Part shown: piece after piece, positions 36,613-45,351 of the stretch
Numbering within the stretch: the stretch's first letter is position 1
Layout of the letters: each line of letters begins with the position of its first letter
From: Clostridium sp. AF15-31
GTDB taxonomy: Bacteria > Bacillota > Clostridia > Lachnospirales > Lachnospiraceae
Direction: 5' to 3'
Assembly (NCBI RefSeq): GCF_003461625.1
Contig: NZ_QTXL01000008.1
Span: 62,001-126,000 of the forward strand
Length of the DNA: 64,000 nucleotides
Program-made: the position numbers and the translations under genes
The notes under the pieces: model-generated
Told to the model about the DNA's origin: nothing
Seen by the model: the letters and a program-made list of their open reading frames with translations, nothing else
Database searches by the model: none

Positions 36613-38727
36613 ATGAAGATAACATTAGCGGCTACATTACGTCATTATGATAAGAAAAATTTCATAAAGGATCTTCTTGCAGGTATTATTATCATGGCAG
36701 TATCCATTCCGATTTCCATGGGATATGCGCAGATTGCCGGACTACCTGCGGTCTATGGACTGTATGGTTCGGTATTTCCGATCTTGATATTTGCTCTGTC
36801 CTCGACATCGCCTCAGTTTATTTTTGGAGTGGATGCAGCTCCGGCAGCCCTTATTGGGTCGGCATTGTTAAGCCTTCATATAGAGAGTGGATCAGAGGAG
36901 GCGATGGCGGTTGTTCCGGTACTGACCTTCTTTGTGGCATTGTGGCTTCTGGCGTTTTATATTATGAAAGCAGGAAAACTGGTCAACTATATATCGGCAC
37001 CGGTTATGGGCGGATTCATTACCGGAATCTGTACGACTATTATACTAATGCAGGTACCGAAGCTGATGGGAGGATCGGCAGGAACCGGAGAGTTTTTTGA
37101 GCTGGCAGAACATATTATAAAGACAGCCAAAGATATCAATTGGCAGTCGGTGGTACTGGGACTTGCGGCTCTTGTGCTATTGCTGGTATGTAAGAAGCTG
37201 ATCCCAAAATTCCCGATGGCGGTTCTTTTGATGATAGCCGGGGCAGGCATGACATATCTGCTTCCTATAGAGGACTGGGGTGTGCAGACACTTGCATCTG
37301 TTGATACCGGACTCCCACACTGGGCGGTTCCGGATTTTAGTGTGATATCGATTCGCGAGGCTGTAACGATCAGCCTGTCGGTAGCAGTCGTTATAATGGC
37401 AGAGACACTTCTGGCGGAGAATAATTTTGCGCAGAAGAATGGTTACCGGATCAATGATAACCAGGAGATTCTGGCATTTTCAATGGGAAATTTCCTTGCG
37501 GCATTTACCGGCTGTTGTCCGATCAATGGCTCGGTATCAAGAACGGCAATGGGAGAACAGTATCAGGCAAAGACACAGCTTACCGGTATCATAGCAGGTC
37601 TTTCCATGATCGTTGTTCTGGTCTGTGCGACCGGATTTATCGGTTATCTTCCGGTTCCTGTGCTTACAGCTATTGTGATATCAGCGTTGCTTGGAGCAAC
37701 GGAATTTGATCTTGCGGCAAGACTCTTTAAAGTCAGTCGTACAGAATGCCTGATCTTTTTCGGGGCATTCTTTGGTGTGCTGTTACTTGGCACGATCAAC
37801 GGTGTATTGATCGGTATTCTTCTTTCCTTTACAGAGATGATCATACGGACAGCCAAGCCTGCAAGATGTTTCCTTGGAATTCAGCCGGGGCATAAGCATT
37901 TCCGGGATCTGAAGGAGAGCAGTCAGATCCATGCAATCTCCGGTGTACTGATCTATCGGTTCAGCAGCAATCTGTTCTTTGCGAATATACAGATCCTCCA
38001 GAGAGATATTGAAGATCATATCACGCCTGAGACAAAGGCGGTTATCATAGATGCCAGTGGAATCGGCAGTATCGATATAACAGCAGCTGACAGGATCGCC
38101 ATGTTATATCAGTCGTTAAAGGATAAGGGAATCCGTTTCTACATGACAGAGCATATCGCAGATGTGAATGAACAGCTGCGTAAGTTGGGACTTGGTTATC
38201 TGATTGAGGAAGGCTGTGTCAGACGAACAGTACATATTGCCTTAAAGGATATGGGAATTAAGCGACCATATCCATTAGAGGGTGATGTAGACAATCAGCC
38301 GAGAAGTGCGTCCAGAAAGCGTGCAGATAACAGGGTTCAGGAATTTGTCTGGGCGTTTGGAGCGGAGAGTGAAGATGAGATAGAGAAGCAGATCAGACTT
38401 CAGATCGAGCATTTGAAACAGACCGGAGATGTTGATGAGCTTTTACATGGAAGCTGGTCACATATGGAAGCTATGGATGAGGATGAGTGGTTAGAGCATC
38501 TGGAAGAGCATCTGAAGGAGATCGTTCATATATCAGGTAAGGATGAGAAAACGATTGCCAGACGCTTCGAGGAGCATCGCAGAGAGATCCATGACCGTAT
38601 TGCAAAGGAACATCCGGAGCTTGCGGAGAAGTTTAAAGAACGAAGACATTTGCTGGATGAGCATTTGAAAGAAAAACATCCTGAGGTTTATGAGTTGGTC
38701 GTAAAACTCCGTGAGAAAGATAATTAA
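36613..38727 (+). CDS. SulP-family anion transporter with STAS domain and long charged C-terminal tail
   Basis: 704 residues. Residues about 20-415 hold about 10-12 hydrophobic helices, with the SulP opening I-P-I-S-M-G-Y-A-Q-I-A-G-L-P and T-G-C-C-P-I-N-G-S-V-S-R-T-A. Residues about 436-546 form a STAS domain (I-I-D-A-S-G-I-G-S-I-D). Family members move sulfate, bicarbonate or other anions. Residues about 560-704 are an extra, very acidic and His-rich helical tail (H-L-E-E-H-L-K-E, H-P-E-L-A-E-K-F, H-L-K-E-K-H-P-E) not usual for the family; it could bind metal or a partner. Confidence 0.88.
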   Translation: MKITLAATLRHYDKKNFIKDLLAGIIIMAVSIPISMGYAQIAGLPAVYGLYGSVFPILIFALSSTSPQFIFGVDAAPAALIGSALLSLHIESGSEEAMAVVPVLTFFVALWLLAFYIMKAGKLVNYISAPVMGGFITGICTTIILMQVPKLMGGSAGTGEFFELAEHIIKTAKDINWQSVVLGLAALVLLLVCKKLIPKFPMAVLLMIAGAGMTYLLPIEDWGVQTLASVDTGLPHWAVPDFSVISIREAVTISLSVAVVIMAETLLAENNFAQKNGYRINDNQEILAFSMGNFLAAFTGCCPINGSVSRTAMGEQYQAKTQLTGIIAGLSMIVVLVCATGFIGYLPVPVLTAIVISALLGATEFDLAARLFKVSRTECLIFFGAFFGVLLLGTINGVLIGILLSFTEMIIRTAKPARCFLGIQPGHKHFRDLKESSQIHAISGVLIYRFSSNLFFANIQILQRDIEDHITPETKAVIIDASGIGSIDITAADRIAMLYQSLKDKGIRFYMTEHIADVNEQLRKLGLGYLIEEGCVRRTVHIALKDMGIKRPYPLEGDVDNQPRSASRKRADNRVQEFVWAFGAESEDEIEKQIRLQIEHLKQTGDVDELLHGSWSHMEAMDEDEWLEHLEEHLKEIVHISGKDEKTIARRFEEHRREIHDRIAKEHPELAEKFKERRHLLDEHLKEKHPEVYELVVKLREKDN

Positions 38728-38799
38728 TAAAAATAACAAAATAATAATTCTGTCATATATTGTACTATACCTGAATATAAGAAAGGAAGAGAGCAATTT

Positions 38800-39651
38800 A
38801 TGGCACAGTTTACCAATCAGGCGCAGCTTCGCTATGGTAATTCCATAGCAAATTCCAATATAGCAGTCGGAGAACTGCTGGAGGTATTGTCAGCAAGCAA
38901 GACCGCAGTCAGAAAGACATATGGTCAGAATGATACCGTAACGTATATTATAACGATTGTAAATTCCGGTACGACTGCATTTAATGGTCTGACAGTTACA
39001 GATAATCTGGGTGCATACACATTTGGAACAGAAACACTGACTCCGCTCACTTATATGGCTGATAGTGTGAAATATTATGTAAATGGAGTGCTTCAGTCAA
39101 CACCAGTTGTTGTTGCAGAACCATCACTTGCAATTTCAGGACTGACAGTTCCTGCAGGGGGCAATATCACAGTTGCTTATGAGACAGAGGTGAATGCATT
39201 TGCACCGATGGATGCAGCAGGAACGATCACGAATACAGCAGTTGTATCCGGTGGTGGCATTACTCCGATCACGGTAACAGAGACGATCGGTACAGAGAGT
39301 ACGCCGATCCTTACAATCACGAAGTCTGTAAGTCCGGTTCCTGTAACAGAAAACGGAACATTGACCTATACTTTCCTGATCCAGAATGCAGGAAGTGCAC
39401 CGGCAGATATCGGAACCGATGCGGTGATAGTGGATACCTTTAATCCGCTTTTGTCAAACCTTGCAGTATCCTTTAATGGAACGGCATGGGCAGAGACAAC
39501 AAACTATACCTATGATGAGACAACAGGAGTGTTTACAACGATTGCGGGTCAGATCACAGTCCCGGCTGCAACCTATACACAGAATCCGGCTACCGGTGTA
39601 TGGACGGCGGATCCGGGTGTCAGTACATTGGTTGTAAAAGGCACGATCTAG
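38800..39651 (+). CDS. DUF11-repeat protein
   Basis: 283 residues, AAAGGAAGAGAG site. Two DUF11-type beta-sandwich units: the first with Y-I-I-T-I-V-N-S-G-T-T-A-F-N-G-L-T-V-T-D-N (about 45-75), the second with T-Y-T-F-L-I-Q-N-A-G-S-A-P-A-D (about 185-205). No signal peptide or sorting signal is visible, although such repeats are usually outside the cell. Low charge and high Thr/Val suggest a structural or coat-like protein. Function unknown. Confidence 0.75.
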   Translation: MAQFTNQAQLRYGNSIANSNIAVGELLEVLSASKTAVRKTYGQNDTVTYIITIVNSGTTAFNGLTVTDNLGAYTFGTETLTPLTYMADSVKYYVNGVLQSTPVVVAEPSLAISGLTVPAGGNITVAYETEVNAFAPMDAAGTITNTAVVSGGGITPITVTETIGTESTPILTITKSVSPVPVTENGTLTYTFLIQNAGSAPADIGTDAVIVDTFNPLLSNLAVSFNGTAWAETTNYTYDETTGVFTTIAGQITVPAATYTQNPATGVWTADPGVSTLVVKGTI

Positions 39652-39733
39652 GGATTTTGAACATGGCAGAATAGCGCAAAACAGAGAAATAAAATCCTGT
39701 AATGCTACTATGATAATATAGTAAGATCACAAA

Positions 39734-39768
39734 GACGGCGGCTTCTTTGACCTGTAAGAAGCCGCCGC
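39734..39768. terminator. GC-rich hairpin between DUF11 gene and HTH-sensor gene
   Basis: GGCGGCTTCTT (39737-39747) pairs with AAGAAGCCGCC (39756-39766) around an 8-base loop. It lies between convergent genes but lacks a good T run on either side, so efficiency is uncertain. Confidence 0.55.
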
Positions 39769-39874
39769 CTGTCTATAAATTACCCCTCATATGAATAAAG
39801 TGAACATCAAATGATGTAACAATAAAAACAATTAAATATTATCATGCTGATGTACAAAAAACCAGAAGTGGCAT

Positions 39875-41350
39875 TTATAAAGTTGAATCTGCCACTCGAT
39901 TTTCATTTTCAGAAATCAGCTTTTGTATCTCATTTCTGACAAGGGTATTATCTAAAACATAATCTTCAAAATCTACCGAGTGAAAGGTATAGGTTAAAGC
40001 ATGAATAATATCCGGATCAGATACACAGATAATAAAATCCAGTTCTTTATTTGGAACAAGCAGGGCATACTGATCCGTATATAAAAGAAATGCCCAGTTA
40101 TCCGATACCGGAATTTTTTCGGTATCAAGGACAAAGAGGTTCCTGTCAAGCCGTGCCTCTAACTGTTCTAGAGCATTGATAATATCTGACGTGTTTGCTT
40201 CTACATAGAATCCGGATTCGGAAATCACATGATTTCTTGCAAATTCCCGGATGCCATCCAGTGTGATGCCTTCACTGGCATTCATTTGCTGCATGAAATG
40301 AAAATGCTGTTTTAGGGTTTCCTTGAATTCTTCAGGAACATATTTCTCAACCAGATCATCGGTCACCATCAGGCAGGCACCGGGATGCTTCTGGATAAAG
40401 ATCACTTCTTCTGCAGGAATGGATCTTGCCTGAAACTGTGGAAGCTCCTTCTGGCTGAAGCTGGACAGAAATGGTTTCGCATGGTCAAATACGGAAGCGA
40501 ATTCTTCCCGCATTAATCCGATAAGGCTCGGATCGGTCAACAGACAACCTTTGTTGGCATCGGCATTTAGCAGGAGACTGGCATCATCCGTTATGATATA
40601 GAACGGGAAAAGTACACCGGAGTTCTTGCTGACTTTTTGTTCATTGGAATAATAGTAAATGTTATAGGTGATGTTGGTCCCTTTTGTAAGAATCGATTCT
40701 AACAGCGTGGCAAATCCGTCCAGTTTTTCAGTGATGTCATTCGGATTTTTTGTTTGGAAATGCAGTATCTGGGAAATTGTTGCATTTTGAAATTTCCCAG
40801 AAGTGATAAGTGAGTGAATGTTGGAAAACAGTTTGATCCGTGATGACAGGTCGAACGGAAGTGATACCTGTAAGTGATTGTTTTCTTTTTTGCTGGCGTG
40901 TATTAAGAATTTAGTCAGACCACAGATGATCTCATCCGTGGAGTGATAAAGTATAGTTCCTGTGGCAGCCTGTGACTGATCTGTATCAATCGGATTGTCA
41001 GGTAGTTTATTTTGTAATTCCTGTGAGCGGGAAGGTGTCTGGTTGTTAGATGCATTGGTATCTATATATGGAGAACCGATCACCCTCAGACATTTCTCTG
41101 TGAATTTCAGGTAATGATAATTGGTCTCACCAAGCCGTTCCAGATAAAAGGCATCATATAAAGCCATCTCATCGGCAGCAGATATATCAAGCTGGCGGAT
41201 AATACTTGTAATCTGATCTTTTGTGGGAATACGTTTGCCGCTCAAGATCTGATAGAAGCTTGAACGGTCGATCCCGGTTTCATTGATCAGAGAATTTTTC
41301 GTTACGGATTGTGAATCGATGATTGAATTTAATAATGAATGAAATGACAT
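39875..41350 (-). CDS. HTH protein with large uncharacterised C-terminal region
   Basis: 491 residues. Residues about 15-60 look like an XRE-type HTH (I-D-R-S-S-F-Y-Q-I-L-S-G-K-R-I-P as recognition helix and turn). The remaining 430 residues have no recognised domain. They contain I-P-A-E-E-V-I-F-I-Q-K-H and are beta/alpha mixed, perhaps a ligand- or partner-binding sensor. No membrane segment. It is divergent from the metNIQ leader, 277 bases from its promoter; it could regulate that operon, but nothing proves this. Confidence 0.65.
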   Translation of the reverse strand: MSFHSLLNSIIDSQSVTKNSLINETGIDRSSFYQILSGKRIPTKDQITSIIRQLDISAADEMALYDAFYLERLGETNYHYLKFTEKCLRVIGSPYIDTNASNNQTPSRSQELQNKLPDNPIDTDQSQAATGTILYHSTDEIICGLTKFLIHASKKENNHLQVSLPFDLSSRIKLFSNIHSLITSGKFQNATISQILHFQTKNPNDITEKLDGFATLLESILTKGTNITYNIYYYSNEQKVSKNSGVLFPFYIITDDASLLLNADANKGCLLTDPSLIGLMREEFASVFDHAKPFLSSFSQKELPQFQARSIPAEEVIFIQKHPGACLMVTDDLVEKYVPEEFKETLKQHFHFMQQMNASEGITLDGIREFARNHVISESGFYVEANTSDIINALEQLEARLDRNLFVLDTEKIPVSDNWAFLLYTDQYALLVPNKELDFIICVSDPDIIHALTYTFHSVDFEDYVLDNTLVRNEIQKLISENENRVADSTL

Positions 41351-41564
41351 GCAGTTATACCGGCAATAACTTTAGATTAGTAAAACATGGAAGTAAATAT
41401 GTAATGTTAAACCGATCTTCCTCCTAACAATAGTATTTATATCTGTATAGTTTAACTGAAAACGTAATATGTGTCAACATCATTGCGTGTAACAAGAGAA
41501 GACAAGTGTAGTTTTCTACTGATTCAACAAGAGCTGGGAGTATAAATCATACTGCATATTTGTT

Positions 41565-41623
41565 GGCTATAAGAAAAACTTATAGCCAGTCAAATATATA
41601 TCCTATAACTTAAATAGGATATA
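41565..41623 (+). promoter_or_regulatory. Two perfect inverted repeats upstream of the metNIQ promoter
   Basis: GGCTATAAG (41565-41573) / CTTATAGCC (41579-41587), and TATATCCTAT (41597-41606) / ATAGGATATA (41614-41623), the latter ending 4 bases before the -35. Placement fits operator sites for an activator or repressor. The first could alternatively end transcription from upstream. Confidence 0.6.
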
Positions 41624-41627
41624 ATGG

Positions 41628-41656
41628 TTGACAACCGGAAAAACGGACGCTATAAT
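41628..41656 (+). promoter_or_regulatory. Consensus promoter of the metNIQ leader
   Basis: TTGACA (41628-41633), 17 bases, TATAAT (41651-41656): perfect consensus. Transcription would start near 41663, giving a leader of about 355 bases before metN. Confidence 0.88.
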
Positions 41657-41755
41657 CATGAAACATGAAAGGAACAAAATAGATAAAACATATCAACATA
41701 GTATGAAAAGTTCCTGAGAATAAATCACAGAGAATTTACAAGGAGGATAAGCATA

Positions 41756-41857
41756 TGGGCTCAGAAAAAATCATGACAACTGCAAAGAACAATATGTGTT
41801 GCTGCCGGATGATGTGTGATTGTATGGCGTTTATTTCATATGCTTTGAACACCTGAT
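41756..41857 (+). CDS. Met/Cys-rich leader peptide (33 residues)
   Basis: ATG 41756 follows a consensus AAGGAGGAT by 5 bases. The 33-codon ORF ends TGA at 41855. Codons 14-24 read M-C-C-C-R-M-M-C-D-C-M: nine of eleven are Met or Cys, and the whole peptide has six Met and five Cys. It lies between a consensus promoter and a terminator, ahead of a methionine ABC transporter. This is the layout of a ribosome-stalling leader peptide that reports Cys/Met-tRNA charging. A secreted or metal-binding peptide is a less likely alternative. Confidence 0.7.
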
Positions 41858-41931
41858 TTGTTAGATATATAGTATTGTTTATCATATAACAAAGGGCAGT
41901 TGTCATAAGCATATGATGACTGCCTTTTGTT
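41774..41931 (+). promoter_or_regulatory. Predicted attenuator with mutually exclusive terminator and antiterminator
   Basis: Terminator: 41891-41906 pairs with 41913-41927 (about 15 pairs, one bulge, two wobbles) around a 6-base loop, followed by TTTTGTT. Competing pairing: ATGACAACTGC (41774-41784, codons 7-10 of the leader peptide) is the exact complement of GCAGTTGTCAT (41896-41906), the terminator's left arm. The two cannot form together, so ribosome position on the Met/Cys-rich ORF can decide read-through into metNIQ. The direction of the switch cannot be settled by eye. Confidence 0.65.
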
Positions 41932-42017
41932 ATGCGGCAGGATGGTATCTATTACATGGATAAAGTAGAAGACTGTCTGATTTATAATAGGAAAAGAACT
42001 TGAAAGGGGAGAATAAT

Positions 42018-43082
42018 ATGGCAATTATTCAGATCGAGCATGTGTCGAAGACGTTTCAGACCAAAGACGGAACGATCGATGCTTTAAAGGATGTATCACT
42101 GAATATTGAAGCTGGCGACATTTATGGAATCATTGGAATGTCCGGTGCAGGAAAAAGTACCCTGGTACGATGTATCAATCATATAGAAGTACCGACATCG
42201 GGAACGGTCGTGGTACAGGATAAGGAGCTTGGTGGTCTGTCAGATAAAGAGCTTCGTAAACAGAGAGAACATATCGGTATGATCTTCCAGCATTTTAATC
42301 TGCTGATGCAGAAATCGGTTCTTGATAATGTATGTTTTCCACTGTTCATTCAGGGAAAATCAAAGGCAGAGGCGAGAAAAAAGGCATATGAGCTGTTAGA
42401 GATCGTTGGTTTGCGGGATCGTGCAAAAGCATATCCTTCACAGTTGTCCGGTGGACAGAAACAGAGAGTTGCGATTGCAAGAGCACTTGCATCCGATCCG
42501 CAGATCCTGCTTTGTGATGAGGCAACCAGTGCACTTGATCCACAGACGACATCATCGATTCTGGAATTGTTAAAGGACATTAACCAGAGATTTGGAATCA
42601 CGATCGTTGTTATCACTCACCAGATGGCGGTTGTCCGAGAAATCTGTAATCAGGTAGCGATCATGAAGGATGGTCAGGTCGTTGAGCATGGTAGAACGAT
42701 TGATATCTTTAATCATCCAAAGTCCGAAGTAGCCAGAGAGCTGTTACAGAAGGATGAAGGAAATGCTACAGAGCCGAAGACGTTAAAAACAGCTGACCGC
42801 ATAAAGAATGGAACCAGAATCCGAATTGTATACACGGAGAATTCAGCATTTGAACCGGTAATTGCAAATATGATCCTGACATTTAAGGAGCCGGTCAATA
42901 TCTTAAAAGCAGCGACAAAGAATGTCGGAGGAGTGGCGAAGGGTGAAATGATACTTGAGCTTCCGAAGGGTTCGACAAATGTTGCAGCGATGGAAAAGTA
43001 CCTGAAAGAACGGGGATTGGAGCTTGAAGAATTAAGTGACAATGTGAATGGAGGTGAGGAACATGTGGACGGAACAAATTAG
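42018..43082 (+). CDS. metN: Methionine ABC transporter ATPase MetN
   Basis: 354 residues from ATG 42018, AGGGGAG site. Walker A G-M-S-G-A-G-K-S-T (about 38-46), signature L-S-G-G-Q-K-Q-R, Walker B I-L-L-C-D-E-A-T-S-A-L-D-P. The C-terminal NIL domain (about 265-345) binds methionine for trans-inhibition in known MetN. Powers D/L-methionine uptake with MetI and MetQ. Controlled by the leader attenuator upstream. Confidence 0.93.
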   Translation: MAIIQIEHVSKTFQTKDGTIDALKDVSLNIEAGDIYGIIGMSGAGKSTLVRCINHIEVPTSGTVVVQDKELGGLSDKELRKQREHIGMIFQHFNLLMQKSVLDNVCFPLFIQGKSKAEARKKAYELLEIVGLRDRAKAYPSQLSGGQKQRVAIARALASDPQILLCDEATSALDPQTTSSILELLKDINQRFGITIVVITHQMAVVREICNQVAIMKDGQVVEHGRTIDIFNHPKSEVARELLQKDEGNATEPKTLKTADRIKNGTRIRIVYTENSAFEPVIANMILTFKEPVNILKAATKNVGGVAKGEMILELPKGSTNVAAMEKYLKERGLELEELSDNVNGGEEHVDGTN

Positions 43083-43725
43083 AGAAATGATCTTAAATGG
43101 TATCTTAGAGACACTTTATATGACAGTTGTTTCTACATTGTTTGGATATGTATTCGGACTTCCGATGGGCGTGCTCCTCTGTATCAGCGATAAAGACGGA
43201 CTGAAACCGCATCCGGTTTTGTATAAGATTCTTGATTTTATCGCAAATATCGTTCGAAGCGTACCATTCCTGATCCTGTTGATCTTATTGATCCCATTTA
43301 CCAGATTTCTTCTTGGTAAGAGTTACGGATCGACAGCAACGATCGTACCGCTTACTGTAGCAGCTATTCCGTTTATCGCAAGAATGGTAGAGTCATCCTT
43401 GAAGGAAGTTGACAACGGAGTTGTTGAGGCTGCCCGTGCGATGGGTGCGGGAACGATGAGGATCATCCTTCGTGTGCTCCTTGTAGAAGCAAGAACATCG
43501 CTGATCACCGGAGCAACGATCGCGATCGGAACCATCCTTGGTTATTCTGCGATGGCAGGTGCAGTCGGAGGTGGTGGACTTGGTGATATCGCAGTCCGCT
43601 ATGGATATTACAGATACCAGACAGATATCATGATCGTGACAGTTATCTTACTGATCGTGATCGTTCAGATCTTCCAGTCAGTCGGAATGCTGATCGCAAA
43701 CCGATTAGACCGGAGAAAATCATAA
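43063..43725 (+). CDS. metI: Methionine ABC transporter permease MetI
   Basis: 220 residues from ATG 43063, GGAGGTGA site, overlapping metN by 20 bases. Five hydrophobic helices and the EAA-type coupling motif E-A-A-R-A-M-G-A-G (about residue 123). Forms the membrane channel with MetN. Confidence 0.93.
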   Translation: MWTEQIREMILNGILETLYMTVVSTLFGYVFGLPMGVLLCISDKDGLKPHPVLYKILDFIANIVRSVPFLILLILLIPFTRFLLGKSYGSTATIVPLTVAAIPFIARMVESSLKEVDNGVVEAARAMGAGTMRIILRVLLVEARTSLITGATIAIGTILGYSAMAGAVGGGGLGDIAVRYGYYRYQTDIMIVTVILLIVIVQIFQSVGMLIANRLDRRKS

Positions 43726-43871
43726 TCAGATAAACCCTGACCATGACAGCCGGATCTGTGCCGGAGCGTTATTGGCGGTTTACAAACAGATGTCAGGAAA
43801 GTGCACACCGGGCATCCGATATATAAAAATGAAAATAAAAAAGGAAAAATAAAGAAAGAGAGGAATCTTCC

Positions 43872-44714
43872 ATGAAAAAGACATTTAAGAAATTATTAGC
43901 ACTTACATTAACAGGCGTATTAGTAGCAGGAGCCCTTTCAGGCTGCGGCAAGAAAGAAGATAAAGACAGCAAAACAGATTCAAAGACAATTACGATTGCA
44001 GCATCTGCAACACCACATGCTGAGATTCTCGAGTATGCAAAGACAGCATTAAAGGAAAAAGGATATGATCTTCAGGTTACAGTATTTGATGATTATGTAA
44101 AGCCAAATGAGGTTGTAGAAAGCGGCGAGTTCGATGCAAACTACTTCCAGCATGTTCCATACCTTGAGAGCTTCAATGAAGAAAAAGGTACACACCTTGT
44201 AGTTGCCGGCAAGATCCACTATGAGCCATTCGGTATCTATCCGGGTACAAAGAAAAGTTTAGACGAGATCGCTGACGGTGATTCTATCGCAGTTCCGAAT
44301 GATACAACAAATGAAGCAAGAGCCCTTCTGTTATTACAGGATAACGGAATCATCAAGTTAAAGGATGGCGCAGGTATCAATGCAACTGTTAATGATATCG
44401 AAGAAAACCCACACAATGTAGAAATCGTTGAACTTGAGGCAGCACAGGTTGCCAGAGTTGTAAACGAGACAGCGTATGTCGTTTTAAATGGTAACTATGC
44501 ACTTGCAGCAGGCTTCTCAGTAGGAAAAGATGCTCTTGCATATGAGCAGAATGATTCAGAAGCAGCTAAGACCTATGTAAACGTTATCGCTGTTAAGGAA
44601 GGCAACGAAAACAACGAAGCAATCAAGGCACTCGTTGACGTATTAAAGTCTGACGACGTAAAGAACTACATCAAAGAAACTTACGATGGAGCAGTTCTTC
44701 CTTACGAAGAGTAA
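43872..44714 (+). CDS. metQ: Methionine-binding lipoprotein MetQ (NlpA family)
   Basis: 280 residues. Signal peptide with lipobox A-L-S-G-C25. NlpA-family marks: T-P-H-A-E-I-L-E (about 46), E-F-D-A-N-Y-F-Q-H-V-P-Y-L (about 89) and N-G-N-Y-A-L-A-A-G (about 215). Captures methionine outside the cell for MetNI. 146 bases after metI with only a small imperfect hairpin between. Confidence 0.93.
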   Translation: MKKTFKKLLALTLTGVLVAGALSGCGKKEDKDSKTDSKTITIAASATPHAEILEYAKTALKEKGYDLQVTVFDDYVKPNEVVESGEFDANYFQHVPYLESFNEEKGTHLVVAGKIHYEPFGIYPGTKKSLDEIADGDSIAVPNDTTNEARALLLLQDNGIIKLKDGAGINATVNDIEENPHNVEIVELEAAQVARVVNETAYVVLNGNYALAAGFSVGKDALAYEQNDSEAAKTYVNVIAVKEGNENNEAIKALVDVLKSDDVKNYIKETYDGAVLPYEE

Positions 44715-44739
44715 GCCGCTCGCATCCCGTAATAAAATA

Positions 44740-44915
44740 CCCTGAGACAGATATGGTGAAAAACTCATTTCGTATTCTATAAAGTTCGTGCACTGATTTG
44801 TCAGCAGTCGCCCTAACTCACCCTGACGGGTTCAGACAAGGACTTGGTGCTGACAGTTAGCACAAACTTTATCACGAATACTACATGAATGTTTTTCACC
44901 ATATCTGTTTCAGGG
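44740..44915. repeat. Palindromic element unit A (176 bp)
   Basis: Ends CCCTGAGACAGATATGGTGAAAA (44740 on; 23 bases, split here as CCCTGAGACAGATATG + GTGAAAA) are inverted at 44891-44915. Further inner arms (GTATTC/GAATAC, TATAAAGTT/AACTTTAT) continue the stem toward a 72-bp core at 44790-44861. The whole unit is one long imperfect hairpin, not coding. Confidence 0.8.
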
Positions 44916-45249
44916 CTTTTTATTGCGAGATGATATTCGCTATCTTTCTTTACGAGGGGCTTATACTTCGTTATGCAATATAAAATTTCCCGACTACTGT
45001 ATTGATAAGACATTCACGGAGTTTTCGTAATTCTGCTTGCGCTAACTGTCAGCATCAAGCCCTTGTCTGAACCCGTCAGGGTGAGTTAGGGCGACTGCTG
45101 ACAAATCAGTGCGCGAGCTGAATAGAAAACGGAGTGAGTCTTTCAACTACAGTAGTCGGGGGAATTTTATATGTTTAATAGAGATTATCCCTCGTAAAGA
45201 AAGATAGCGCATAGAAGTGGTGGCAGAAAGCCCTGAAACAAATATGGTG
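44897..45249. repeat. Palindromic element unit B (353 bp) sharing an end with unit A
   Basis: Terminal 23-bp inverted repeats (44897-44919 and 45227-45249, one mismatch; the left copy is also the right end of unit A). Inner arms: 44941-44958 with 45189-45206 (18 bp perfect), and AAATTTCCCGACTACTGT (about 44983) with ACAGTAGTCGGG (45149-45160). The 72-bp core at 45041-45112 is the inverted copy of the unit A core with two mismatches. No reading frame. Looks like a mobile, MITE-like or structured repeat. Confidence 0.8.
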
Positions 45250-45351
45250 AAAAGTTTTTGGGGTATGCTATAATGATGCCGACAGGCAACTGGGCAGTGT
45301 GGCTGCCTGTTGGGTAAATATAGGCGATAAAAGGAGCCGGTAGAGAGCGTT

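Noticed and set aside
41657..42017. SAM riboswitch or T-box in the metN leader
   Set aside because: No T-box consensus (AGGGTGGNACCGCG-like) or S-box core was seen; the leader is explained by a short ORF plus terminator.
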